Shown here one piece after another: positions 1 through 11,070 of a stretch of 64,000 bases of DNA. The DNA lies in NCBI GenBank assembly GCA_001643675.2, contig LSRY02000064.1:248001-312000 (forward strand), written 5' to 3'. The stretch comes from Monocercomonoides exilis. Lineage: Eukaryota > Preaxostyla > Oxymonadida > Polymastigidae. The stretch's first letter is position 1. Every line of letters starts with the position of its first letter. A program made the translations under genes and the position numbers. The notes beneath the pieces were generated by a model that saw only the letters and a program-made list of their open reading frames with translations, did not search any database and was not told the DNA's origin.

Positions 1-1
1 T

Positions 2-682
2 CTGACTCGACTGGCCTATCAATCTGCCTGGAAGTTTTTGATTTTTAGAATGCGAAAAGACGATAGCTTGGAAGAAGTGATAACGAAAGAACTGCATTTT
101 GCAAGAGAGGTGGCAAGTGAATTAGAAGATCAAATGAAATGTGTGGATTGGAAGAGAGAGAAAGAAGAAAGAGGGAAAGAAACGAAAGAAGAGGTTGCTT
201 TATTGAGATGGCTTGATACAATTAATTGTTTCTTTAACTCATGTAGATCATGGAATGAAGACTTTGCTGGACTTATCAGACGAACTGTTCAGATACTTAG
301 AGCATCAAGAGAAAATTACAAAAAAATTCACGTTAAATGCCTACATTCGATTCAAAGAGCAGCGGAAGAAAAAATCGTGAAAATTGATGACTTACTGAAA
401 GGAGAATCTGTGGATATTATTTTGGAGGAGATTCAGCAGCCAACAACTTATAATAATGCGATGATGAATTGTTTGTATTTCTTTTTGGAAATTTCAGAAA
501 GACTGAAAGAAAAAACAGATAACAAAGCCAATGAAGCGAAAAGAATGGAGTTGAAAAGAAAGATATTTGAAAAGATGGAAGAAAAAGGATACGAAGATAC
601 CATTGCAAGCCTTTATGGAGTGATTTCTTTTGTTTACTTAGATTTAACGAATTATCAAAATATTTTGCAGATTATTTTGTGA
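2..682 (+). CDS. Hypothetical helical-family protein, 5' partial
   Basis: The frame is open from base 2 and runs to TGA at 682, so the gene begins outside the window; 226 residues are visible. The first visible residues LTRLAYQSAW are almost identical to a stretch in the convergent gene at 949-2454, and the two stay alignable over their length (LHFA.E...ELE, the I.RW.STI-like core, a shared C-terminal KMEEKGYEDTI-like segment). The protein is charged and predicted to be alpha-helical, with no membrane segment. I do not recognise a described domain. From memory, similar single-domain proteins are frequent as uncharacterised families in oxymonad genomes, but that is recall, not a search. Function unknown. 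Confidence 0.6.
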   Translation: MTRLAYQSAWKFLIFRMRKDDSLEEVITKELHFAREVASELEDQMKCVDWKREKEERGKETKEEVALLRWLDTINCFFNSCRSWNEDFAGLIRRTVQILRASRENYKKIHVKCLHSIQRAAEEKIVKIDDLLKGESVDIILEEIQQPTTYNNAMMNCLYFFLEISERLKEKTDNKANEAKRMELKRKIFEKMEEKGYEDTIASLYGVISFVYLDLTNYQNILQIIL

Positions 683-840
683 ATATCTGAGAAATTGAAA
701 TGTGTTACACTTTGATGCACAAAAATCAGAAGAACTGCTAAATTTCAGACCAGTTTTCTTTATCCTCCATTACCTTATTTTGAAATTTTTAGCTTTGAAA
801 GCCCAGAATTATTTTTTTAAAAGAGTTTTACGAATATTGG

Positions 841-844
<4 letters not shown>

Positions 845-879
<35 letters not shown>
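845..879. repeat. 35-base poly-T tract
   Basis: An uninterrupted run of 35 T lies between the two convergent paralogues. Their shared 266-bp intergenic space otherwise holds nothing recognisable. It may act in 3'-end formation of one of the genes (poly-A on the minus strand), or simply be slippage. Confidence 0.9.
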
Positions 880-881
<2 letters not shown>

Positions 882-948
882 GAAGTATAATTGCTTTGAC
901 TTTCCCCTTATTCTTTTTAGAAGAGAAAAACAAAGGACAAACTCTTTT

Positions 949-2454
949 TCAATTCTTCAAAAAATAATCAAAAGGATCAGATGATAAATTATAATCATAA
1001 TTGAAATATTCCAATAATTCACTGAAACTTAAAATAATGTCTTCATATCCTTCTTCTTCGCATTTATCATATATCATCCGTTTTATCAACCTAAATGGTG
1101 CCTTTTCTGCATATTCAATTGATTTTTCATTCATCAATTTTAAAGAAGATGTTCCACTTTTTTTAATTTCATTTTGAGAATGTTTTTGATCACCCTCATA
1201 TGAACAGTCTTCCATTTTGCTTGGAAGCGTATGAAAGAAAATAAGGCAGTACTCAGTTGAATAATCATCCAACGTTGACTCGAAAATCATCTTCAAGACG
1301 AACATAACAGACCCACTCTTCCATAAGTAACAAATTGATTTTTCACTGTTCATTTCTTCAAAAAGTTGAATGCAATCTCTTACAACAAAAATAAAATTAT
1401 CCTTCGTTAAATTGCAAATTTTGACAATGCATTCAATTAAATTGGAAAAAATTTCATTCCATAAATGATTGTCCCAAGAAAAATAACTATAGATTGTTGA
1501 GCACCATCTTCGAATAATAAAAACTTCTTTAACCTTTTTTAATTTATTTTCTCTTTTCGTCCAGCAAATATGTTCAGCAAGCTCTTCCAATTCTCTTGTT
1601 GCTTCTCCAGCAAAATGCAAAACATTCACAATTTCATTTTCAATGGTAATGTCCCCCCTTAATCTTTCAATTAAAAATTGCCAAGCGGATTGATATGCAA
1701 GACGAGTCAAATTGTGATGTTCTTGATGATACTCGATGATTTCTAATATCTTCTTTAGGTGCAATTCTTTTTCTGCTTTCTATTGGAGAAAAAAAAAAAA
1801 ATAAAGAAAAAGAAAAAGAAAAATTGATAATCAACTGAGAGAAAAATGGTTGCACACAATATAGTGTGGTAGATTACTTAAAGCTAATAAAGATATTTCA
1901 GCTTCATTTTCCACTTCCTCATTTTTATTTTTGTTTAAATCCGATTTTAAAAGGAATTGTATGCATTTTGAAATGACCTTTTTTGGTGGATCATAGCCCA
2001 ATCCCAGTAATAAAAGATAACATTCGCAACAATCAGTTAGCATAATTTCGCTTTTTCCATTTCTTTTCTTTCTGTAAATTATGATCATCTTTTCCAATCT
2101 TTTTCCAAGAAAAGAATAAGAAATACAATTGTACCAGTCCGTTCTTTGTATTATTTGATGTCCATAATATTTCAACAATTGAACAACGCTTTTAAAAGAC
2201 AACATCTTTTTTGTGATCATTTTATCTATTTCATTGTACTTTTCTTCATTTAAAATATCTACAAGTTCATCTTCATCCATCTCATCAATTATTTCCTTTA
2301 TTTCCTTTATTTTCTGCTTAAGTTCAGCTGGCTTTTTGTTTTTTAATTCATTAATCTTTTCTTCAAAAATGGTTTGTAATGAAAATAAAATATAATAATA
2401 AGCTTGAACAAGAAATAAAATATGCAAACCAAAGTATTTTTTTGTCAATGACAT
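949..2454 (-). CDS. Hypothetical helical-family protein, paralogue of the gene at 2-682
   Basis: Two exons give about 466 residues: 2454-1878 and roughly 1772-949 (acceptor 1775 also keeps phase). The donor reads GTAATC and the acceptor lies in a run of AG dinucleotides after a pyrimidine-rich stretch. The C-terminal exon carries the same LTRLAYQSAW...LHFAGEATRELEEL pattern as the gene at 2-682; the N-terminal exon, rich in lysine and glutamate with a hydrophobic first 35 residues, is the part missing from that partial copy. Stop is TGA at 949. The pair is arranged tail to tail, consistent with an inverted local duplication. No catalytic motif is visible and the function is unknown. The first Met could alternatively lie further downstream, since residues 8-30 are oddly hydrophobic. 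Confidence 0.6.
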
Positions 2455-2983
2455 TTGCACTTCACAGATTACGTATTAAAATTTACATAATTGTAAATGT
2501 GCAACAAAAAATTAAAAACAAAAGAATTTACAAATATCTGAAACACTCTCCATGAAAATAATTATCATGTGCAATACACTTTTAGAAAATACAATTTTAT
2601 ACAATGAGAAATTCTGTTTTGGATAAAAAATTTTTGTTTAATATATAATGTTACGGGAAGAAATTGCAGTTTATGAAACAATGTAAAGTTGACACTTTTC
2701 TATTTCTATAAATCAAAAGAAATGAAGAAAAATAATCATTTTCAAAATTTTTATACATCCATAACATGAAAAAAAAAACGATCAATTTCGTTGTTTTTAA
2801 GACTTTGAGAAATGAAGGGAATTTTCACAGTTAAAAAAAATCTTAAAACTGTCGTTTTTCAATGAAAAAATTTCTATTTTATACAAACATTAAAATTACT
2901 CAAACTTCGCATTTTCTTACTGTTCTACATTACTAAGTTATAATTGACTTACAGATCCAAAATTTGATAAATTTTTGATAACA
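2455..2983. other. Intergenic, no gene seen
   Basis: AT-rich sequence between the divergent hypothetical gene and the glycine-rich gene, presumably holding both promoters. I see no open frame of note, RNA gene or repeat. Confidence 0.6.
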
Positions 2984-3659
2984 ATGATAATTTCTTTATT
3001 ATTATTTGCATCAGCATACGTTTTTTGTGAATGTGAAGAGGAAGAAATCTGTGAAGACGATGGATCTGCTCCACTTTCAAGTTCGATTATTGGTTATTTT
3101 TTTGACTTTTATTTCGTTAAATTTTTTTCAAAAAATCAATATTTTTAAACGAAATATTTTAAAAGATGCACTATGCTGCGGATTTGGAGGTCCGTTTCTT
3201 CCGGGTTTTGGAATTGGTGGAGCTTATGGATCGTATGGAAGCTATGGGGGATATGGAACATATGGAGCAGTAGGCATGCCATTCGGACTTGGGTGTGGCC
3301 TTGGGGGATATGGCCTTGGAGGGTTTGGGATCGGTGAAATGGGATATGGAATGGGAGGGTATGGAATGGGAGGATTTGGATTAGGAGGATTAGGCTATGG
3401 TCTGGGAGGGCTAGGCTACGGATTGGGAGGATATGGTTTGGGAGGATATGGCCTCGGCGGGTATGGGCTAGGTTGTATGGGATACGGGTTAGGGGGATAC
3501 GGACTCGGGGGATACGGGTTAGGGGGATATGGACTTGGTGGATTCGGACTTGGAGGATATGGTCTTGGAGGTATTGGTGTGGGAGGTTATTCATCGGGAT
3601 ATTCTACAGGCTATTCAGCTGGAGGCATGATGTCTCCATTTGGATTCGGTATCATTTAA
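2984..3659 (+). CDS. Secreted glycine-rich protein with GYGLGG repeats
   Basis: Two exons, 2984-3092 and 3166-3659 (intron 73 bp, GTTATT...AAAAG, phase 1), encode 200 residues. The start at 2984 is chosen because it gives a clean signal peptide (MIISLLLFASAYVFC) followed by an acidic, cysteine-bearing stretch (ECEEEEICEDD). After a CC pair comes about 150 residues that are mostly glycine, arranged as hexads of the form G-Y/F-G-L-G-G with occasional Met, Ile or Cys replacing the aromatic or leucine position. Such repeats make extensible or amyloid-like extracellular materials and also occur in glycine-rich antimicrobial peptides; which applies here cannot be told. The stop codon overlaps an AATAAA-type signal (TAATAAAA). 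If the upstream exon were ignored, the signal peptide would be lost. Confidence 0.75.
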
Positions 3660-3897
3660 TAAAACGAAATATTACAATTCCAATTTTTCCAATACAAATC
3701 ATTAAACAAATATTTTTTAAAATTTGAATTGAGTATTTTTGAAGTATTTTTATTTGAAATATCTAAAACATTAGAATGACTTTTTGCTTGAAAAAGTTCC
3801 ACGTCACTATGAAATATGTTGATCTTCTTATCATAAATTGACAGTAAAAGAGAAAAAAAATTTTTTTTTCAGTGGAAAGAATTACCCATTACAAATA

Positions 3898-6800
3898 ATG
3901 ACATTATCAATTGATAGTGATCGCATTTTTCAATTTTTCACTCAACCTCGACTCCATGGAGTATATAACCAACGCGGAGAGCCAATTAAATTCGAGGGAA
4001 TTAGTTGTATTGCTGGCAAAAATGATTTTCTTTTTTGTGGCTGTCAGGTTTTAACTATTCGTTTTTTTAGTAATATTTCGAATTATAATTGTTTTATTCA
4101 CAAAAAAGAATGGATCTATCAAATTCATAAGAAAATATGTTTGCAAATTATTCATTTATAAAAAAAATTTTTTTTGCATGCCAATTTGAATTTTAATAAA
4201 AAATAGAAAGGAATTTTATTGGCTCAAGATATTACCGCGCATGATTCTTGCGTGTTGTACATTTGCATCACGCATGAACGAGATTATTTATGTTTGAAAA
4301 ATTTGAAATAGAACCTTCTTTATTTTCATCACTCGCGAAATTTAAAGTTTCTTTTGCTGATGATAAAGAAACAGGGCACATAAAAATGCTAATTTGGAAA
4401 ATCAGTCACTTATTGTGCCAGAAGTTTGATCCGATTAAAAAGTATATTTTTGAAAGACCTGGAAATGTATGAATGTTTTTTGTTCAATCGAATTATTATA
4501 TTGAGACTATTTTTATTTAAAGCCTAAGTTAACTGCAGTGTCGTGTTGTTCAAGTGGACGTCAAGTAGCTTTAGGATTTTCCAACGGTGAAACGTTGGCT
4601 GTTCAACTCGGAAATTTTGATATGTATGAAGAGTCCAGCAAAGAAGACAATTCATCAACGAGCAACAAAGGAATGTTGTTATACGGTCCAACAGAAGGTA
4701 TTCCAAAGTCGCTTATTCCAGAAAGTTGGATTGGTATGAGAATAATTTTATTTTTAAAAAATGAATTAGACAAAAAACTCTTTCAAATTGATTTATAAAT
4801 GAATTATCAACCATTTATTCTTTTAAATTAATTTTTTTTTTTGAAAAATTGTAAATACAACAGCAGATAAACCTGTGACAACTTCTGGAGAGCAAGGCGA
4901 TGCCCACAAGCAGAGTTCTGGACCCTCAAAAGCAGTTACATCGCTCTTCTTTGCGGAAGACAAAGATTCCTCGGCTGCTGATACAACAGCATCAGCAGCA
5001 GCAAACACTTCACAGTCTTCTTCTTCTGCGCTGCAAACATCATATGCGCTTTTTATTGCTAATGCAGTCTGCGTCAGAGCTGTGCAGACAACCCCCTTTG
5101 CTTCCAAAATGAATCAAATAGTATGAATGAAAGATATTTATTGTTGAATTATTTAATATAATTTTATATCAAACATCATTCCGTTTTGGTGCAATGAAAT
5201 AATCTGTCAAACTTTCTTGAATTGTCTGCTATTTGTGCTTTTCTCTCAGGAAGTTGTTGATTATGTTGGCTTGTCAAATCCAACGAATGGCTGTGGAAAT
5301 CAGAGCGGGCACTTCTTAACACCAAATAGTCAGGTAAGAATTAATTAATCTATCGCATAATTTTGGATATTCATACACGCTTGTTTATTTTCATGACTTG
5401 TGCAAATCAGAAAAAAAAATTTTTTTGAGTTTTTTTGAGTTTTTTGAAAATTTGGATGCTTATGCAATTTGACTTTAAAATTCAACAATTTTTTTAACTT
5501 CCTTTTCAAATCATATTTTTGTATTTGTATTATCCACATTTTTTATTGGAATTTTTTCCCCCTATATATGTTTTTCTTTTGCTTTTCTTATCTTATCTTA
5601 TCTTTTCTTTTCTTGATAGGGCATACGCACCATTCTGTTCTCAAGCAGAGACAGAACATTCATCATCGGAAACACTTTTGCTGTTTTAGACGAAATCACT
5701 TCATTCGCCACATACAATTCATATTGCATCACCACCACACAAAAACGCGCTGCTGCCTCTTCTCCTTCTTCCACAGCATGTACACTCACTGTCTTTGACC
5801 CAAATCTTCGCTTCATTGCATTCACTGCGCCTGTCTTTCCGAACCCTCCGCCATCCACTCCAACTTCAACCTCAGTTGCCTTTTCTGCCTCTTCGTCTCC
5901 TTCTTCTTCTCACACTTCATCGTCAACATCGTCTGCTTCTTCTTCTACCTCTCCATTTCACTCATCTGTGAATATGCACAATTCTTCGATCGAGTCAAAG
6001 CTGTTTGGCTCTGTCGTGTCTGTCGTTCCTGTCTTTGAAGGACTGGCAATTTTGACGCACGCTCCTCGTCAGCAGCTGTCATCTCCATCTTCATTTGCTT
6101 CTTCACCTTCGGAATCCACTTCGCAATCCACTTCCCCTTCTTCTTCTGCCTCTTCATCTGCACTTGCTGATTTCGAGTGCAGACTGTATTTGATCTTCGA
6201 GAAGGACTTTGCGTTGAAGAGGCGGGTGCTGGCAGAGCGCGGGAAGATGGACATTGCAATTGGGATGAACAAGCTGAGGTGCTCAGACGGGCTTCTGTCA
6301 GAGACATTTCTGGGCGCAGCTGCGCGGCCAAAGGGCAGCACAGCCACAACAGCAGCACCACAGCCATCGGCACTGTCCTTGAAAGGGCCAGCGTCTTTGG
6401 GGCGAGATTTGGAGGCAGCGCTGAGCGGGTCGTCGTCGGCGCTGCATCCGTCGCTGCATTCGTTTGTGCAGGGGCATCTGCACAGCGAGCAAGCAGTGGG
6501 TGTGCTGGAGGGGCATGCGTGGGACACAGACGCGGGGGGTGCGGGGGAGGCGTTCGTGCGGTCGATTGGGTGTGTGCAGCCGAGCATTGCGATTGAGCGG
6601 CTGCTGACGTGGAGGCGGGTGGATGTGCTGGCAGACTATCTGCTGGCGCTGCACTCGTTCACGGAGAGTGTGGAGCGGGAGAAGGCGAGGGCGAAGGCAG
6701 CAGGGGTGAAAGAGGCAGGTGGGGATGGAGTGTGGAGAAGGAGGGAACGGCAGGTGCAGGCAGAGCGGGATCCGCTTTGTGCAGCAATTCCGCTGGAGGA

Positions 6801-9800
6801 GCTGACAGCGACGAAGGAGCACACAACGCTTCTGATCAACTGCCTGACGAAGATGCAGCAGCAGAAGAGGCTGAACGACTTTTTCGACCGTTCTTTTTCG
6901 ATCAGTTCATCAAGTTCATCATCATCAAGCTCATCATCATCAAGCTCATCATCATCATTCTCATTCGACATCAACACAGCCATCCGGGTGTGTTTCCAGG
7001 CAGGGTTTGAGAGCGAGGCGCTGCGGCTGGCAGACAAAGCAGGGAGGCAGGAGTGGTCGCTGCGGATTATGCTGGAAGGGAACCTCGGGGAGGAAGAGAT
7101 CAGGGAGCTGTGGAGGCGAGAAATGGAGAAGGAGAAGAAGGAGAAGAGGGAAAAGGAGAAAGGAGGATGGGGGAGTGGAGTGTCTTCGCTTTCTGCCTCT
7201 TCATCATCATCATCATCGTTGGGGAAGATGGGCAGCTCATCGAGCTATGGGGGTGTGAGTGGCGGGTGTGAGTCAGAAGTGCCAGCAGCATCGCTTGTGC
7301 CGCTGCTGGCGCTTGGGAGGATCCGGTCGCTGAGAGACAGCGGGCAGCGGGAGATGCTTGTGCTGAAGTATGGGAAGCAGCTGCTGAGCAAAGAGAGGGA
7401 GAAGACGACAGAGCTGCTGATTGAGATGTGCACAACAGGGCTGGGGAATAGAAAAGAGGCAGGAAAAGGAGCAGGGGTTGGGAGCAGCAAGAGAGGAGAA
7501 GAAGCGACTGGGAGCAAAATGGAAAAAGATGGGAATGTTGGAGCATCTCCTTCACCGTCTCCTTCCCCTTCTCCATCTCCTTCCCCTTCTCCATCACCTT
7601 CTCCTTCACCATCATTGTCGCCTTCATTGTCATCGGGAGGGATGCTGATTGGTGAGGCAGGGCAGGCGGGGGAGAGCAGAAGGCGGAGGGGAGTGACGGC
7701 TGTGGAGAATGTGATCCATCTTTTTGTGGATCAGCCGGCGATGCTGATCACATTCCAGCTGGAGTGCCAGCGGCAGAACCCGAACCAATCGAAGCAGTTT
7801 TATCACCAGCTGATTGAGACGCTGCTGCGAAGTCCGGTTTGTTTCTGCTTTGTATATTTTATTTTATTTTATTTTGTTTAATTTTTTGTTTGGGGAAAAA
7901 GGATCTGAGTGGGGTGCATTTGGAGAACAACCCGCACATCGAGCGTGTCCGGAGGTCGTCGTGTGTGTTTGAGAAGTGCAGTTTGGAGGAGCTGCGCTCG
8001 GAGGTTGTGCGGCAGAGGCGGGAGATTGTTCGGCAGCTGATAGTGTCGTTCTGGCGGGAGATGGAGATGGGGGTGGTGCTGGAGGTGTGCAAAGACAACC
8101 AGTTTGAGGGCGGGGTGATGGCGGTGTATGAGAAGGCGCACATGTACTCGGAGATGGTGGAGTATCAGATGGAGGGCGGGCGGAGCAAGGAGGCGATGCG
8201 GAGGGAGCGGCAGGTGCGGAGGCGGAAGATGGCCGAAGAGGAGAAGGAGGCAGCGCTGGCGAGGGAGAAGAGCAAGCAAGGCAAGAAGAGCACAGACGAT
8301 GGTGGAGAAAGGGGTGAGAAAGAGGAGGACGAAGAAGAGGAAGAAGAAGAAAAAGAATATGATGATGATTCAGATGATTTCTCTGATGAAAGTGAAAGTG
8401 AAAGTGAATATGAAGAAGAGGAGGAGGAAGATGAAGAAGAGGAAGAGGAAGAGGAGGAAGAACGCAAAAATGGAGATGAAATGAATAAAGATGAGCAGAA
8501 TGGGGTGGTTGGGGAAGGGAAGGAGGACGGAGAAGGAAAGAAAGGAGGAAAAGAAAAGAAAAAAAAGAAAGCCTGGAGGGAAGAATGGGAAGGGATGAGA
8601 CAAGCAGAAGAGCAGAGATACATTGCGATGGTTCAGACATGCGAAGAGCATGGGATTCCGAAAGAAGTGTGTGGGAGGGGAGAGAGTGGGAGAGGGAAAG
8701 GATGCGAAAGGAGAATGTTTTGATTGAAATGAAATGTAATTTGCGTTTTCTTTTCTTTTCTTTTCTTTTATTTGTTTTTGTGGATTGGTTAATTGTTATA
8801 TTTTTTGATTAAAAACTTATATTGGAAAAAACATTTCAGGGAATGTTTTCAGACATCAACTTGTGGGGAAAGTGCCTGAAGTTTCTGTGCAGCCTTCGAG
8901 CAAAGAAAGGAGAATGCGACCGAGAGCTGAGGGACAAATACATCAAGATCCTTCTGGAGAGTATGACTTTTGTGCTTGGGGAGTGAGTGAGAGGTGAAAA
9001 GATGAAGAATTATTTTTCATTTTTATTTTCGTTTTCAGTTGTTGAAGTTGAATGTCTGATACGAATTTTTAACTCTGTTGAAATCATTTATTTATTGAAT
9101 GATATGGGTTTTCTATTTTTCTATTTTTTCGATGCAATGCTTGGGCGATGCTGTGTCAGAGATGAGGCAGATACCAGAGCTGCCTGCACTGCCCACGATT
9201 GAGGTGCTGGCGCAGAAGAAAGAGATGAGGCTGGGGATTGTGAAGGAGTTTGTTGGGAAATGCCGGGAAGAGCAGAGGGAGCAGATCAGAAGAGAAATGG
9301 GGCAGTGCTACGAGCTGATGGAGTCGATCCGGATGAGGAACAGGAAGACGCGGGAGCTGCAGAATGTGTATGCAGATTATGCGTTTATTTCTCCATTATA
9401 TTCGATGTTTTTATCTTTCTTTCTTTCATTCTTTCAATTTTTGAAACAATGTGGATGCGAATGGGGATGACGTGATGATGATGATGATGTGTGGGGAGCA
9501 GCACACAAGTGTTTGGGAGCGGGGTCTGCACGCGGTGCGGAGGTGGGCTGGATGTGCCGTGTGTGATGTTTATGTGTGGGCATGCCTTCCACAAGCGGTG
9601 CTTGATGGACGAGTCTGTGTGCAACGAGTGTGCAGCGAGCGAGCGGGACATCCGCCAGCGGCTGGGGGCGATCAGGCAGCGAGTGGTGGGGAACGAGGAT
9701 ATGCCTCAACATCAGCCAGCACCATCTTCATCATCATCATCTTCTTCTTCTTCAGCGGCTGCGGCAGCAGCATCGATGCTGACAACTTCTTCGGGTGCTG

Positions 9801-10370
9801 GGCTGGCAATGGGATTGCCATCAGGTGGTGGGCAGGGGTTGAATGGGCGAGCGTCTTATCTTCAGGCATTGCCAGGTGGAGGATTGGCAGTGGAGACGGG
9901 GCTGCCGTTGGGAGGCGGAGCGGGTGGGATGGGGAAAGAGGGCAGGGCAGGGAGAAGCAGCGGGGCGAGAGACTTTGAGACGTTCATGGCAGAGGCATCG
10001 AGCGGCGGGCTGGATGTGATTGTGGATTATTTTGGAAAGGGGCTGCTGAATCGGGTGTGGTTTTTGGTTATTATTTTCTTTCTTTTTCTTTTTTTTATTT
10101 CTTTTGTGCGAGAGGAAAGAGTTTGTTTGAAAAGTGTGTGAGAGAGATGGGAAAGGATTTGATTTTATCTTTGTTTTGTTTTGCTTTGTTTTGTTTTGAT
10201 TTGATTTGATTTTTTCTTTTTTGGAAATTAATTTGTTCAATTTTCAATTTTTGTCTTTTTGCATGTGAAAAACGAAATGTGGACTGAATGTGGGGCAGGT
10301 GTTGTATCTTTCAGATGAGCAGGAAGCAGCCGACAGGCAAGTGGTGGAGGCTTCGTTTGTGCAGACTTGA
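3898..10370 (+). CDS. VPS11: VPS11, core subunit of HOPS/CORVET tethering complexes
   Basis: Twelve exons: 3898-4047, 4207-4291, 4348-4466, 4523-4733, 4864-5120, 5250-5333, 5620-7836, 7902-8666, 8840-8960, 9160-9367, 9502-10054, 10299-10370 (about 1,613 residues; animal VPS11 is about 940). The identity rests on the N-terminal propeller (for example a FADDKETGHIKMLIW strand), the solenoid (KEHTTLLINCLTKM, then FDINTAIRVCFQAGF), the C-terminal RING-H2 (CTRC, MCGHAFHKRC, CNEC) near residues 1415-1450 and the closing VPS11 motif VIVDYFGKGLLNRV. VPS11 scaffolds the class C core that tethers endosomes, lysosomes and vacuoles. The extra length is low complexity: poly-Ser runs, an (SP)n tract near 7540-7630 and an acidic/lysine block at about 8230-8580. 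Acceptor 4866 is as good as 4863. An upstream exon is possible because a polypyrimidine-CAG lies just before the first Met. Confidence 0.9.
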
Positions 10371-11025
10371 GCTCATGGAGCGTGAGGAGGTGTGAGCGCT
10401 CTTATGATGATGATGAAGCTGTTTCATGAATTTGCCTTGGTTGAATGGTGCAGATTTGCAATCAATGATTGGTTTTGGGCAATCTAGCATTGAAGCATTG
10501 GGTATGTGAAGTTGGGAAAGAGTGGAAGGTTGGCATGGGAGCATGACTTTGGAGTGGGATGGAGTGGAGTGCAGGAAAGAATGCAAAAGGATTCGTTTTG
10601 TGATTGCTGAGCAATGAGCTGGGACAGCAGCGATTGAGGCAAGGGAATGAAGTTTCGTCCATTCCTTATTTTCTTTATTTTCTTTTTAATTCTTTTATTT
10701 ATTTATTGTTTCGTTTTTCAATTTTGACTTTATAATTTTATATTTTGCAAGAATCATCCCCTTGGACATTTGAGGAGTGTTTTTTGTTTGAAGGCAGAGA
10801 AGGAGAAAATAAAAGGGAAGAAAAGAAGTTGCAAAGCCAATCGAAAACACATTCAAAAGCTCACAGCTGATGTTATTTCCAGTGGAACATCCAAAAAACG
10901 AATTCTGATCTGTATTTATTTTGTGTTTGTGCTGCTGGGCTTTTCTTATTGCGGTGAGATGCCTTGGCAAAATGAAGGAGGAAAGGTATTATTTGTGAGG
11001 GTGATGTGAGACGATTAAGGGTGAA
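10371..11025. other. Intergenic, no gene seen
   Basis: Purine-rich transition between VPS11 and the giant receptor gene. An 80-codon open frame around 10770-11009 lacks an ATG start and any motif, so I leave it out. The receptor promoter should lie here. Confidence 0.5.
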
Positions 11026-11070
11026 ATGAAATGTGTGATAAAGGTTGTGATCGAGAACAAAAGTTCAAAA

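Noticed and set aside
3838-10370. First read as VPS18
   Set aside because: Both have a propeller, solenoid and C-terminal RING, but the KEHTTLLINCLTKM solenoid block and the closing VIVDYFGKGLLN motif belong to VPS11.
10770-11009. 80-codon frame before the receptor gene
   Set aside because: It has no ATG start and no match, and lies where the receptor promoter should be.
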